DNA of 64,000 bases, from positions 1,288,784 through 1,352,783 of the forward strand of contig JAKVOU010000001.1 in the NCBI GenBank assembly GCA_022482625.1. Direction: 5' to 3'. The notes under the pieces were generated by a model. It was not told the origin of the DNA, did no database searches, and saw only the letters and a list, made by a program, of their open reading frames with translations. Of this stretch, positions 43,821 to 52,588 are shown in pieces (position 1 is the first letter of the stretch; each line of letters begins with the position of its first letter). Position numbers and translations under genes: made by a program. This DNA comes from Spirochaetia bacterium (GTDB lineage: Bacteria > Spirochaetota > Spirochaetia > Sphaerochaetales > Sphaerochaetaceae).

Positions 43821-43991
43821 CTACATCAGGTCCTTGGCTTTACGGGCTGTGTTGCCAGTCTTCTCGCAGTAAGCTACATGTCGCAACTTGCCATTCTCAA
43901 AAACGGACTTCATCTTGATCTGTCCGCCCCAGCGGCTGGTCAAAACCGAAGCTCCGGCACGACGTGCATTCTTGGATACAGTACCTGCCAT
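43821..43991 (-). CDS. Small basic protein, 56 residues, unknown
   Basis: The frame reads MAGTVSKNARRAGASVLTS, then a middle with RWGGQIKMKSVFENGK, and ends TGNTARKAKDLM. It has GGAGG 9 bases before the ATG and a strong terminator after the stop, so it is almost certainly a real monocistronic gene. It is rich in Lys and Arg, with single Cys and Trp residues, in the style of a small ribosomal or nucleic-acid-binding protein, but it is not L28, L32, L33 or S21 by inspection. It faces away from yidD. Confidence 0.75.
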   Translation of the reverse strand: MAGTVSKNARRAGASVLTSRWGGQIKMKSVFENGKLRHVAYCEKTGNTARKAKDLM

Positions 43992-44076
43992 ATTGATATT
44001 CCTCCATTGACATTACTAAAGACTCAGGCCAACTTAACATGTTCATAGGCAAAAGTCAAATCCCTTACTTCATTTA

Positions 44077-44105
44077 TTGCATAAACCTTAAAAACGGGCT
44101 AAATT
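44077..44105 (+). promoter_or_regulatory. yidD promoter, probably leaderless
   Basis: TTGCAT (44077-44082) and TAAATT (44100-44105) are 17 bases apart; the ATG begins 7 bases after the -10, where transcription should start. No ribosome site precedes the ATG. Confidence 0.55.
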
Positions 44106-44111
44106 CAAAGT

Positions 44112-44402
44112 ATGCAAAACCTGCGTAACATACTACGCCAAGTATATCTTATTCCAGTCTATTTATACAAGGGATTGCTATCCCCTTATATGGGTGGATC
44201 CTGTATTTACTCACCGACCTGTTCGACATATTTTGTCAATGCAGTTGCAAAACATGGGATAATACGGGGAACTATCATGGGTATCGCCCGCATTACTCGC
44301 TGCAGCCGCCATTATCTTGGCGGTAATGATCCGGTACCGGATACTTTCAGCTGGAGTAGGTTCCGTTATGATCGAAAAGTCTTCAGACGGAAACGGAAAT
44401 AA
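44112..44402 (+). CDS. yidD: Membrane protein insertion efficiency factor YidD
   Basis: The 96-residue protein contains the YidD hallmark YKGLLSPYMGGSCIYSPTCSTY with its two cysteines, and an amphipathic helix region rich in Arg. YidD helps YidC insert inner-membrane proteins. Usually it sits by rnpA and yidC; here it is alone, 2 bases from the convergent galM stop. A C-terminal basic tail (RKVFRRKRK) extends the family core. Confidence 0.92.
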   Translation: MQNLRNILRQVYLIPVYLYKGLLSPYMGGSCIYSPTCSTYFVNAVAKHGIIRGTIMGIARITRCSRHYLGGNDPVPDTFSWSRFRYDRKVFRRKRK

Positions 44403-44404
44403 AA

Positions 44405-45442
44405 TCAACAAACGGAAAAAGTATATTCAGTTACTTCCTCATACACTTTTCCAGCACCATACAGGCAGGAAGGGAAAGTCGGCTGATTCGGAGAATCTGG
44501 ATAAAATTCTGTTTCCAAGGCAAGGCCCCCATATTGGCAACACGGTATTCCTTCCTTTGTAAGCGTTTCCGATGAAAGAGTATTCGACGTATACATCTGA
44601 ATGGCAGGCATCGTAGTGGATATATCCAGCTGGCGCCCGCTGTTTTTCTCCCTTACCGTAACCCTATGTTGCAATTTTCCATCAACATCTGCAAACGCAA
44701 AACAATGATCATAGCCCCCAGCAAGAGCAATTCTTTCGCCAATTTCATGGAAGAAAGAAAAATCAAAGGGAGTATGCTGACATGGCAGTATCCTGCCCGT
44801 CGGAATAAGTTTGCCATCTACTTCAACATAACCTTTGCTGGGCAACAAGACTTCATGTCCAAGAATTCCCTGCCTGACATCTCCTGTAAGATTGAAATAA
44901 CTATGATTGGTGAAATTCAAATACGTTTTCTTCTTGCTGATTACCTGATAACGTATTCTCAGTTTTCCTTCAGAAGAAAGTGAAAAAAAGACACTGGCAT
45001 TGATCGGCCCCGGCCAGTTACCTTCACCATCCTGCAGTCCTGAAGTAAAAACAACCGTAGGAGTGCCGTCAATCTCGCTGATAGCATAAGCCCAGTTTTT
45101 CCAACAAAGACTGGAACTCCCGCTATGGAGAGAATCCGTACCATCATTGATATTGGCTTCCAGATGATATTCTTTGCCATCGATAAAAAAACGGGCTTTG
45201 CCGATACGATTTGCAAAAGGCCCGATTGTCATGCCAAAATAAGTCGTACCTTGCATATATTCCTTGACACTGTCATGCCCAAGTACGACATCTGCAACAT
45301 TTCCATTCCGATCAGGCACCATCAACCGCCGTATGGTAGCTCCCAAAGTAAGAAGTTCCACAGAAAACAAACCGGACTCGATGGTAATACTCTTGACAGG
45401 AGAGCCATCACCATAGGTTCCGAAATCAGTAACTTTAATCAA
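44405..45442 (-). CDS. galM: Aldose 1-epimerase (galactose mutarotase)
   Basis: The protein (345 residues) interconverts alpha and beta hexose anomers. It shows GATIRRLMVPDRNGNVADVVLGHDSVKEYM, the substrate-binding NRI region (PFANRIGKARF), the catalytic His in TNHSYFNLTG and the C-terminal Glu in GLALETEFYPDSPNQPTFP. TTG 45442 is chosen because AAGGAGG lies 8 bases upstream and the product then begins MIKVTDFGTYGDG; GTG 45472 is the alternative. It is last in the rplY-to-galM gene series. Confidence 0.9.
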   Translation of the reverse strand: MIKVTDFGTYGDGSPVKSITIESGLFSVELLTLGATIRRLMVPDRNGNVADVVLGHDSVKEYMQGTTYFGMTIGPFANRIGKARFFIDGKEYHLEANINDGTDSLHSGSSSLCWKNWAYAISEIDGTPTVVFTSGLQDGEGNWPGPINASVFFSLSSEGKLRIRYQVISKKKTYLNFTNHSYFNLTGDVRQGILGHEVLLPSKGYVEVDGKLIPTGRILPCQHTPFDFSFFHEIGERIALAGGYDHCFAFADVDGKLQHRVTVREKNSGRQLDISTTMPAIQMYTSNTLSSETLTKEGIPCCQYGGLALETEFYPDSPNQPTFPSCLYGAGKVYEEVTEYTFSVC

Positions 45443-45484
45443 TTCCCTTTCCTCCTTTGTCAGTGGCAACACCCAATTTTACTA

Positions 45485-47302
45485 TCATGAATCGGTTTCG
45501 TCACTCTTCAGCACAGCGAGAAAAGCCTGCTGAGGAATCTCGACATTGCCGACCATCTTCATCCGCTTCTTGCCTTCCTTCTGTTTCTCCAGCAACTTTC
45601 TCTTCCTGGATATATCACCGCCATAACATTTTGCAGTAACGTCTTTGCGGAAAGCATTGACGGTCTCCCTTGCAATGACCTGGCCGCCTATTGCCGCCTG
45701 TATCGCTATTTTATACTGTTGGCGATGAATTTCTTTTTTTAGTCTTTCACAAACCACACGTCCACGGGAAACTGCGTTGTCTCGGAAAACGAGCTGAGAA
45801 AGTGCATCGACCTGTTCACCATTGACAAGGATATCCAACCGAACCAAATCCGTCTGCCTGAAACCCTTGACCTCATAATCAAAGGAAGCATACCCTCTTG
45901 AAATGGATTTCAGCCGATCATAGAACTCAAAAAGTATTTCAGCCAACGGCATATCATAAGTAAGTTCAACCCTTTTCTGATCCAAATACTGCATACCGGT
46001 CTGTGTACCCCGTTTTTCCATAGCAAGGGACATGATGGGGCCTATGAATTCAGACGGAGTAATCACATGGGCCTCTATATAAGGTTCTTCGACAAAGTCA
46101 ACTTGCATCGGCTCCGGATACTCAAGAGGATTGTCAATAATCAATAATTCCCCATTTCTCATATGGACCTTGTATTTTACGGAAGGACTGGTAAACACAA
46201 TTGACAGATTGAATTCTCTTTCAATCCTTTCCTGTACGACTTCCAAGTGAAGCAAACCAAGGAACCCACACCTGAAGCCGAAACCTAAAGCCGCAGATGA
46301 ATCTTTTTCATAGACCAGCGAGGCATCATTCAGTTTCAGTTTCTCCATTGCAGAAGACAACTCTTCATAATCATTGGAATCAACCGGATAAATGGAGGAA
46401 AAGACTACAGGCTGGACTTCTTTGAAACCTGAAAGAGGTGCCTTGGCAGGATTATCAGTCCTAGTCACCGTATCACCGACCCTGATATCTCCAATCGTCT
46501 TGATACCCGCAATGAAATAACCGACATCACCGGCATGCAGTTCTTCTACAGGAGAAAGTACCAGCTTGAATATGCCTACTTCCTCAACTGTATACTCAAC
46601 ATTCCCATGCATAAACCGAATCTGATCACCGACCTTCAGGCTACCATCAAACAAACGGCAATTGACAACAATTCCCCTATATGGATCGTAGTGGGAATCA
46701 AAAATCAAAGCTTGCAAAGGATCTGTATCACAACCCTTCGGAGGTGGAATCAACCGTACGATCTGTTCCATCAGATCATCAACTCCGAAACCAGTCTTGG
46801 CACTTACCTTGACCGTAAGATCAGGATCCAATCCCAGGTCATTGTCTATTTGTTTCAGACACATATCGATGTCCGCGGACGGCAAATCCACTTTGTTGAT
46901 TACTGGTATGATTTCCAAGTCATGTTCCAACGCCATATACATGTTGGCAAGCGTCTGTGCCTCCACACCTTGGGTTGCATCAATCAATAGCACAGCACCT
47001 TCGCAGCTGCTGATTGCCCTGGAAACCTCATAGCTGAAATCAACATGTCCCGGCGTATCAACCAAATTCAGTTCATACTGCCGACCATCCTTGGCAACAT
47101 AAGGAACAGTCACTGCCTGGCTCTTTATGGTAATGCCCCGTTCCCTTTCGATATCCATACTGTCAAGCACCTGGTCTACCTTAGGACCATGTTGATTGCC
47201 CAGTTTCGCTTTCTCAATGAAACGGTCAGCCAACGTTGACTTGCCATGATCTATATGCGCTATGATACAAAAATTTCTTGTCAGTGAAGAATCTTTTCCC
47301 AT
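45485..47302 (-). CDS. lepA: Elongation factor 4 (LepA)
   Basis: The 605-residue GTPase has G1 AHIDHGKST, the switch motif RERGITIKSQ, G3 DTPGHVDF and G4 NKVDLPSAD. EF-G-like domains II, III and V and the LepA-specific C-terminal domain follow (DVTAKCYGGDISRKRKLLEKQKEGKKRMK). It back-translocates or rescues stalled ribosomes. It follows ftsH by 2 bases. Confidence 0.96.
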   Translation of the reverse strand: MGKDSSLTRNFCIIAHIDHGKSTLADRFIEKAKLGNQHGPKVDQVLDSMDIERERGITIKSQAVTVPYVAKDGRQYELNLVDTPGHVDFSYEVSRAISSCEGAVLLIDATQGVEAQTLANMYMALEHDLEIIPVINKVDLPSADIDMCLKQIDNDLGLDPDLTVKVSAKTGFGVDDLMEQIVRLIPPPKGCDTDPLQALIFDSHYDPYRGIVVNCRLFDGSLKVGDQIRFMHGNVEYTVEEVGIFKLVLSPVEELHAGDVGYFIAGIKTIGDIRVGDTVTRTDNPAKAPLSGFKEVQPVVFSSIYPVDSNDYEELSSAMEKLKLNDASLVYEKDSSAALGFGFRCGFLGLLHLEVVQERIEREFNLSIVFTSPSVKYKVHMRNGELLIIDNPLEYPEPMQVDFVEEPYIEAHVITPSEFIGPIMSLAMEKRGTQTGMQYLDQKRVELTYDMPLAEILFEFYDRLKSISRGYASFDYEVKGFRQTDLVRLDILVNGEQVDALSQLVFRDNAVSRGRVVCERLKKEIHRQQYKIAIQAAIGGQVIARETVNAFRKDVTAKCYGGDISRKRKLLEKQKEGKKRMKMVGNVEIPQQAFLAVLKSDETDS

Positions 47303-47304
47303 TC

Positions 47305-49281
47305 TTACCCCTTGAGGCTCAGATGTCCGTCCGTAGCCTCAAAGCCAAGCAACTCCCTGATTTCAGCATCGTCCATGGTCTCCCGTACCACAAGCTCCTC
47401 CGTCAGGCGATCCAACTGGTCCCGGTGCTCACTGAGAATCTGTCTTGTTTCCTCAAGAGCCGTATCCAATATCTTGCTCATCTCAACATCAATCAGCCTA
47501 GCTGTCTGATCTGAAAAATTCTTATGTTGCTGAATATCCCTGCCAAGGAACAACGGTTCATCTTCATCCCCTAGATTTATAAATCCAAGCTCACTCATGC
47601 CAAATTCGGTGACCATTCTCTTTGCAATATTCGTTGCCTGCTGAATATCATTGCTCGTTCCCGTCGTGGTTTCCCCATATACAAGTTCTTCCGCGACATA
47701 TCCACCCATACAGATTTTTATACGGTCAACCAACTTTGACTTCGTCATGGTATAATCATCTTTTTCAGGCAAGCTGATCGTCAACCCCAATGCCCGGCCA
47801 TGAGGTATGATCGTTACTTTATTAAGCGGATCGACATGCTTAAGATAATAATGCAGAAGCGTATGCCCTGCTTCATGGTATGCCGTAGCTTTTTTATCCT
47901 CTTCCGTCATGAATCTACTTTTCCTTGCTACGCCAATAGTTACCTTATCTCTCGCTTGATCAATATCATCCATTGACACAGCGCTCCTGTTTGCACGTGC
48001 TGCCAACAGGGCTGCCTCATTGACGATATTTGCCAAATCGGCTCCGCTACAGCCTGGAGTAGCCCTGGCGATACGGCTCAGATCAATGGAGCCTTCAAGC
48101 TGTACTTTCTTGCAATGAATCTTCAGGATTGCTTCTCTTTCATGTACATCAGGAAGATCTACGACAACCTGCCGGTCAAAACGACCGGGACGAAGCAAGG
48201 CCTTATCAAGAATATCCGGTCTGTTTGTCGCTGCCATGACAATAACATTTGACTTGGTGTCGAAACCATCCATCTCAACCAGAATCTGGTTAAGTGTCTG
48301 CTCTCTTTCATCATTGCCGCCGCCAAGGCCACTTCCACGTGCACGGCCGACAGCATCCAACTCATCAATAAAAATAATACAAGGTGCGGCTTTGCGCGCC
48401 TGTTCAAAAAGATCCCTGACACGTGATGCACCCATTCCGACAAACATTTCAACAAAATCAGAACCACTGGTATGCAGGAATGATACACCGGATTCACCTG
48501 CTACGGCTTTTGCAAGCAAAGTCTTGCCGGTACCAGGAGGACCCACCAGCAACACACCCTTGGGAATCTTAGCCCCGATGGCGTGGAACCGATTAGGATG
48601 TTTGAGAAAATCAACGACTTCGGATAGTTCGGTCTTGGCTTCTTCTTGCCCTGCAACATCAGAAAAGTTTATCTTGTTTTCGTCCGGTTTATATTCCTTG
48701 GCCAAATTCTTGCCAAGTCCACCACCCATCATGCGTGAATTCATACCGGATGTCTGCTTCCAAAGCATGATGGTAAATCCTATGAAAATAATCCATGGAA
48801 TCAATTGCAGCAACAATGCTACGTAGCTTACATGCTGGGCAACACCTGTAACGGTGACATGTTTGTCCATCAGCTTCTGCAACAATGTACTGTCCGTATA
48901 GGGAATCCTAGTCCTGAACTGTATATTGTTGGCCGTAGTAAATGTAATTTCAGTATTTGCCTCAATGGTTACAGAAACGACCTGTCCAGCGTCCACAGAC
49001 TGCAGGAAGGAAGAATATGGAACTTCCTGCCCTTTGCCCGATGAAGAAGTGTCAAAGAACATAAAGGCAAGCATTATGAGCAAAAAGACAAACAGGCCCA
49101 ACGAAAACATGTTTCTTGGATTCTTGCCGGAGCCTCCGCCATTCTTGGGGTTGCCGCCACTGCGCAATCCATTCCAAAAATCGCGGTCATCCTTCTTTTT
49201 TTTGTCATCATCGGTATTTCGGTTTCCCTCATCATTTGAAAGAGCCCAAGGGTATATACTTAGCATTGTTTCGTCATTCAC
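47305..49281 (-). CDS. ftsH: ATP-dependent zinc metalloprotease FtsH
   Basis: The 658-residue inner-membrane protease has a cytoplasmic lead of about 60 residues rich in Asp and Lys, and two TM helices flanking a small periplasmic domain. The AAA module shows Walker A GPPGTGKTLLAKA, Walker B IIFIDELDAVG and an SRH with arginine finger (NRPDILDKALLRPGRFDR); the zinc protease has HEAGH. It degrades damaged membrane proteins and regulators. GTG 49281 has AAGGA 9 bases upstream and overlaps the tilS stop by 8 bases. The extended N-terminus is longer than in E. coli. Confidence 0.96.
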   Translation of the reverse strand: MNDETMLSIYPWALSNDEGNRNTDDDKKKKDDRDFWNGLRSGGNPKNGGGSGKNPRNMFSLGLFVFLLIMLAFMFFDTSSSGKGQEVPYSSFLQSVDAGQVVSVTIEANTEITFTTANNIQFRTRIPYTDSTLLQKLMDKHVTVTGVAQHVSYVALLLQLIPWIIFIGFTIMLWKQTSGMNSRMMGGGLGKNLAKEYKPDENKINFSDVAGQEEAKTELSEVVDFLKHPNRFHAIGAKIPKGVLLVGPPGTGKTLLAKAVAGESGVSFLHTSGSDFVEMFVGMGASRVRDLFEQARKAAPCIIFIDELDAVGRARGSGLGGGNDEREQTLNQILVEMDGFDTKSNVIVMAATNRPDILDKALLRPGRFDRQVVVDLPDVHEREAILKIHCKKVQLEGSIDLSRIARATPGCSGADLANIVNEAALLAARANRSAVSMDDIDQARDKVTIGVARKSRFMTEEDKKATAYHEAGHTLLHYYLKHVDPLNKVTIIPHGRALGLTISLPEKDDYTMTKSKLVDRIKICMGGYVAEELVYGETTTGTSNDIQQATNIAKRMVTEFGMSELGFINLGDEDEPLFLGRDIQQHKNFSDQTARLIDVEMSKILDTALEETRQILSEHRDQLDRLTEELVVRETMDDAEIRELLGFEATDGHLSLKG

Positions 49282-50632
49282 TTTTATTTTCCTTGTTTAT
49301 GATACTATATAGTCTAACCGTCTTTGATACAAGGCTTTTCTTCAGGGTACGGGACAGTCTGTCGCGTCCTCCCGCATGCCGTAGGAAAAGGGCCTTCACA
49401 CCTTTCCCATCTTCCAAGACAAAACATTTTTGTCTCTCAGCCGGACCGACTTTCCATGATGCAATCAATTTGCTTACAGCCACTTTGCCACCATCCGTAA
49501 GCAACATATCCCCTGGTTCAGGACTTCTCAGCACCAGAGGAGGTTTCAAATCCTCATCAGCTATACGGAGTATCCTACCATCGTCTTCCGATAAGTCACT
49601 GTTAATTTTCAGTTCAAGTCCATTATCAAGATGTATATCAGCGTCTTTCCCATATGGGACAGGATAACATTGATGGGAAAGAGGACATACGGCATGGTAT
49701 GTTGCCACTCCATCAGACAATTGGATGTCATAGGTATCAAAATGTTGGGTTCCTTCTTTGCTACCAAGAAGAAAATCATCAATATACTGCAACCTGGCAT
49801 AAGGAACAGGACTATGGTTTTTCAGTAAGAAAAGGAGAATACGGTAGCGCACAATCGGTATCTGATGCTTATATGCATCAATATGGATTTTTTTTGAACC
49901 GTCATACACCTGTGCAACTTTTTCATCAACCAAATTGGAAATACCCGAAGCCAAATAGGTTTTGCGAGCAACTATTTGCTTTGCCTCGGGAAATATCCTT
50001 CTGATGACCGGTATGATTTCAGTACGTATCTTGTTGCGCAGATAAGCAGTTTCACCATTGGTCGAATCTTCGCTCCAAGTCAATCCGTTGACTTTGAGCT
50101 GCAACCTAAGTTCCTCTTTGCTATAGCCTAACACCGGGCGTATCACACGGATTCCGTCCATAGTCCAATCATCTCTGATACATGTCAGCGAAAGAGGAGA
50201 GGAACCATTGAATGTCCTCATGACCATCGTTTCAAGCTGGTCATCGCCGGTATGGGCGGTGGCAAGCATCGGATAACCATGTTCCTCACAATATTTCAAC
50301 AGAAGATCATAGCGCATGTGACGTGCCGCAGCCTCAATGCCACAGTCATCACTTTTTGAAAGCTGCTCAATCTGCCCCTCATCAAGCCATAGCTCCTTAT
50401 AGGCAACTCCGATTCTCCGGCAGTTCTCTGCATTCAGTACAGATTCATTTTCCAATTCGGCCTTGTCCCTCAACCGATGATTGACATACAGGGCAATCAG
50501 ATGATCTGGCTTGAAATAGCAACTGCACGACAGCAGCAAAGCTAGACTATCACTGCCACCAGAAAAGGCAATGGCAAGTCTTTCATTTCCATCAATGCCA
50601 TGGGAAAGAAAAAATGTCCGAATTTTTTCCAA
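49274..50632 (-). CDS. tilS: tRNA(Ile)-lysidine synthetase
   Basis: The 452-residue enzyme modifies C34 of tRNA-Ile(CAU) to lysidine so that it reads AUA. The PP-loop AFSGGSDSLALLLS is near residue 25, with the conserved TAHTGDDQLETMVMRTFNGS and EDSTNGETAYLRNKIR segments. A C-terminal TilS substrate-binding region follows. It lies 72 bases after pth and overlaps ftsH by 8 bases, the classical tilS-ftsH order. Confidence 0.94.
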   Translation of the reverse strand: MEKIRTFFLSHGIDGNERLAIAFSGGSDSLALLLSCSCYFKPDHLIALYVNHRLRDKAELENESVLNAENCRRIGVAYKELWLDEGQIEQLSKSDDCGIEAAARHMRYDLLLKYCEEHGYPMLATAHTGDDQLETMVMRTFNGSSPLSLTCIRDDWTMDGIRVIRPVLGYSKEELRLQLKVNGLTWSEDSTNGETAYLRNKIRTEIIPVIRRIFPEAKQIVARKTYLASGISNLVDEKVAQVYDGSKKIHIDAYKHQIPIVRYRILLFLLKNHSPVPYARLQYIDDFLLGSKEGTQHFDTYDIQLSDGVATYHAVCPLSHQCYPVPYGKDADIHLDNGLELKINSDLSEDDGRILRIADEDLKPPLVLRSPEPGDMLLTDGGKVAVSKLIASWKVGPAERQKCFVLEDGKGVKALFLRHAGGRDRLSRTLKKSLVSKTVRLYSIINKENKSE

Positions 50633-50704
50633 AACGGTACCTCCTGCAGAAAGTCACGTAAAAAAGATAGCAAGATACCGCAAAAAAGCAAGCAAAAATC
50701 TGAA

Positions 50705-51274
50705 TCAGCCGATTGAATTGGTACGATTATATTTCCGCATGACTTCCTGAAGATCCATTCCACCGATAATATCTTCCAGTGCTTCTGCAGCCCGTCCGAT
50801 TCCCTGTTTCCTGCTCCTTTCATCCGGTTCTTTTCCTAAAACATGGTCAACGACACTGGTACCATTCCCAGGTCTTCCGATACCGACATAGAGTCGGACG
50901 AAACCACGGTTACCATGCAAAGCCGCAATAATGCTTTTGAGACCATTGTGACCGGCATCTCCTCCACCTGTCTTTATCCGTATCATACCGACCGGCAAAT
51001 CCATCTGATCGCAAACGACAATCAGATCCTTTGCCTCAATCTGGGGAAAATAAGACAGGACATCCCCGCTATCATTCATATATGTCAAAGGCGTCACCAG
51101 CAGAAACTGTTCCTGCTTTCCTTCCGCCAAGGCATAACGATATGGACGGAAACAGCGTTTCCTCAGTTTCAACTGAAGAAACGCTGTAACCTGACCAATG
51201 GTATCAAAACCACTGTTATGTCTCGTAGATTCATACTTGACGCCTGGATTTCCTAATCCAAGCACGAGTCTCAT
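50705..51274 (-). CDS. pth: Peptidyl-tRNA hydrolase
   Basis: The 189-residue enzyme recycles peptidyl-tRNAs. It begins LVLGLGNPGVKYESTRHNSGF with the catalytic His and Asn-contact residues, followed by FLLVTPLTYMNDSG, VVCDQMDLPVGMIRIKTGGGDAGHNGLKSI with the catalytic Asp, and YVGIGRPGNG. AAGGA sits 4 bases before ATG, and 6 bases separate it from rplY, the usual rplY-pth pair. Confidence 0.96.
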   Translation of the reverse strand: MRLVLGLGNPGVKYESTRHNSGFDTIGQVTAFLQLKLRKRCFRPYRYALAEGKQEQFLLVTPLTYMNDSGDVLSYFPQIEAKDLIVVCDQMDLPVGMIRIKTGGGDAGHNGLKSIIAALHGNRGFVRLYVGIGRPGNGTSVVDHVLGKEPDERSRKQGIGRAAEALEDIIGGMDLQEVMRKYNRTNSIG

Positions 51275-51280
51275 AAATCC

Positions 51281-51925
51281 TTATTCCTCAGCTGGTGCCG
51301 TTCCATCTGCAGGAGCAGCTCCTATTACCTCAGCTTCTGCATTTGCAGACTCAGGCGTAGCAGGTTCAACCTCAGCCTTTACCGTCTTGACGGAAGCAAC
51401 TGTATCAGCAAGATTATGATGAATCGTAATCCCTGCACCCAATTGCAGATCCTTGACAGCCAGATGTTGGTTAATTCCCAAGCCACTTACATCAACGATA
51501 ATCTCCGAAGGCAAGTCCTTCGGCAGACATTCAACTTCAATTTCATGCAATACGACATCCAGAACACCACCCTCGCGACATCCTACAGGGTTGCCCTTTG
51601 CTATGATAGGTACATATGCACGTAGCTTTTCACCACGCTTGACTGCATAGAAATCTATATGACGGATGGTATCTGACAACAGATCATCCTGGAACTCCTT
51701 CAGAAGGACTTCATACTTCTCTCCATCCACGTCCAGAACTATCAATGTGGATTCAGTAAGCTTGCCAACAGCAATTTCAAACTCATGTGCATCAAGCACG
51801 ATATGCTGCGGAGCGACATGTCCATAGATTACTGCTGGAATCTTTCCAGCACGAACAAGACGACGAGAGCCGGCACTTCCGAAATCTGAAGTACGGCGAT
51901 GAGCATTAAAAGTCATTTCAGACAT
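51281..51925 (-). CDS. rplY: 50S ribosomal protein L25, CTC type
   Basis: The 214-residue protein is the long bL25/Ctc form: an N-terminal 5S-rRNA-binding domain (FGSAGSRRLVRAGKIPAVIYGH) and a C-terminal TL5-like domain (VVLHEIEVECLPKDLPSEIIVDVSGLGINQHLAVKDLQL). An acidic Ala/Glu tail ends it. AGGAG precedes ATG. It follows the tRNA-Gln terminator and so needs its own promoter in 51926-52062, which I could not fix. Confidence 0.95.
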   Translation of the reverse strand: MSEMTFNAHRRTSDFGSAGSRRLVRAGKIPAVIYGHVAPQHIVLDAHEFEIAVGKLTESTLIVLDVDGEKYEVLLKEFQDDLLSDTIRHIDFYAVKRGEKLRAYVPIIAKGNPVGCREGGVLDVVLHEIEVECLPKDLPSEIIVDVSGLGINQHLAVKDLQLGAGITIHHNLADTVASVKTVKAEVEPATPESANAEAEVIGAAPADGTAPAEE

Positions 51926-52062
51926 TGCTTTCTCCTACTACTCTCATTGGATATAGGTCCAATTACCATGGGATACGGATTCATACGAATCCACAGTCCG
52001 TCATCATACAGGAGAAACATCAGCTGTTGCAAGACTCGATACAAAGGAAAATAAAAAAAGAG

Positions 52063-52089
52063 AAAAAAAATGATCCGCCTGAGCGGATC
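52063..52089 (-). terminator. tRNA-Gln terminator
   Basis: On the minus strand GATCCGC (52089-52083), a TCAG loop and GCGGATC (52078-52072) form a perfect stem followed by ATTTTTTTT. It starts 3 bases after the tRNA. Confidence 0.9.
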
Positions 52090-52092
52090 AAA

Positions 52093-52164
52093 CTGGGAAG
52101 GCGGGATTCGAACCCACGATGCCGGCACCAAAAACCAGAGCCTTAACCACTTGGCGACTTCCCA
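52093..52164 (-). tRNA. tRNA-Gln (TTG)
   Basis: A 72-base cloverleaf: acceptor TGGGAAG/CTTCCCA, D-arm GCCAAGTGGTTAAGGC, anticodon stem CTGGT/GCCGG with G-T pairs around loop TTTTGGT (anticodon TTG), and T-arm GTGGGTTCGAATCCCGC. Discriminator G; CCA not encoded. It is the substrate of the glnS product in this window. Confidence 0.93.
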
Positions 52165-52180
52165 AATCTTACGTTGGAAA

Positions 52181-52209
52181 AATATATAAGATTGCAACTT
52201 CTTTGTCTA
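52181..52209 (-). promoter_or_regulatory. tRNA-Gln promoter
   Basis: On the minus strand TAGACA (52209-52204) and TATATT (52186-52181) are 17 bases apart, about 17 bases before the tRNA. It lies in the 89-base gap after spoVG. Confidence 0.5.
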
Positions 52210-52253
52210 GTATGGTCAGAGAAACAAAAAGATCACCAAGCAGTTTTGAAGGC

Positions 52254-52523
52254 TTATGGAGCCGGACGCTCCAAAGCATCCAAATAGGCAGCAATCACTT
52301 TCTTCTGGAGAAGATTCCTGAATTCTGTTGTTATAGGATGGGCAACATCCTTGTATTCATGATTGCTGGTCAATCGGGTCGGCATGGCAATGAAAAGATT
52401 GTCATCACTCCTGATGACCTTAATATTGTGAACAACAAACACACCGTCAAACGTAACTGTCGCATACGCTTTCAACTTGCCTTCATCGCCGACCGTCCGA
52501 ACACGAATGTCAGTAATTTCCAT
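52254..52523 (-). CDS. spoVG: SpoVG-family RNA/DNA-binding regulator
   Basis: The protein (89 residues) begins MEITDIRVRTVGDEGKLKAYATVTFD and contains the conserved NIKVIRSDDNLFIAMPTR and DVAHPITTEFR segments of SpoVG. In spirochaetes and firmicutes this small protein binds nucleic acids and modulates gene expression; no sporulation is implied. ATG 52523 has GGAGGAG upstream at good spacing. It lies between ispE and tRNA-Gln. Confidence 0.95.
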   Translation of the reverse strand: MEITDIRVRTVGDEGKLKAYATVTFDGVFVVHNIKVIRSDDNLFIAMPTRLTSNHEYKDVAHPITTEFRNLLQKKVIAAYLDALERPAP

Positions 52524-52588
52524 AAGACTCTCCTCCTTTTTCCAATACAACAAAAAAATTAACACTGTATTATTCTACATACGCGAAA

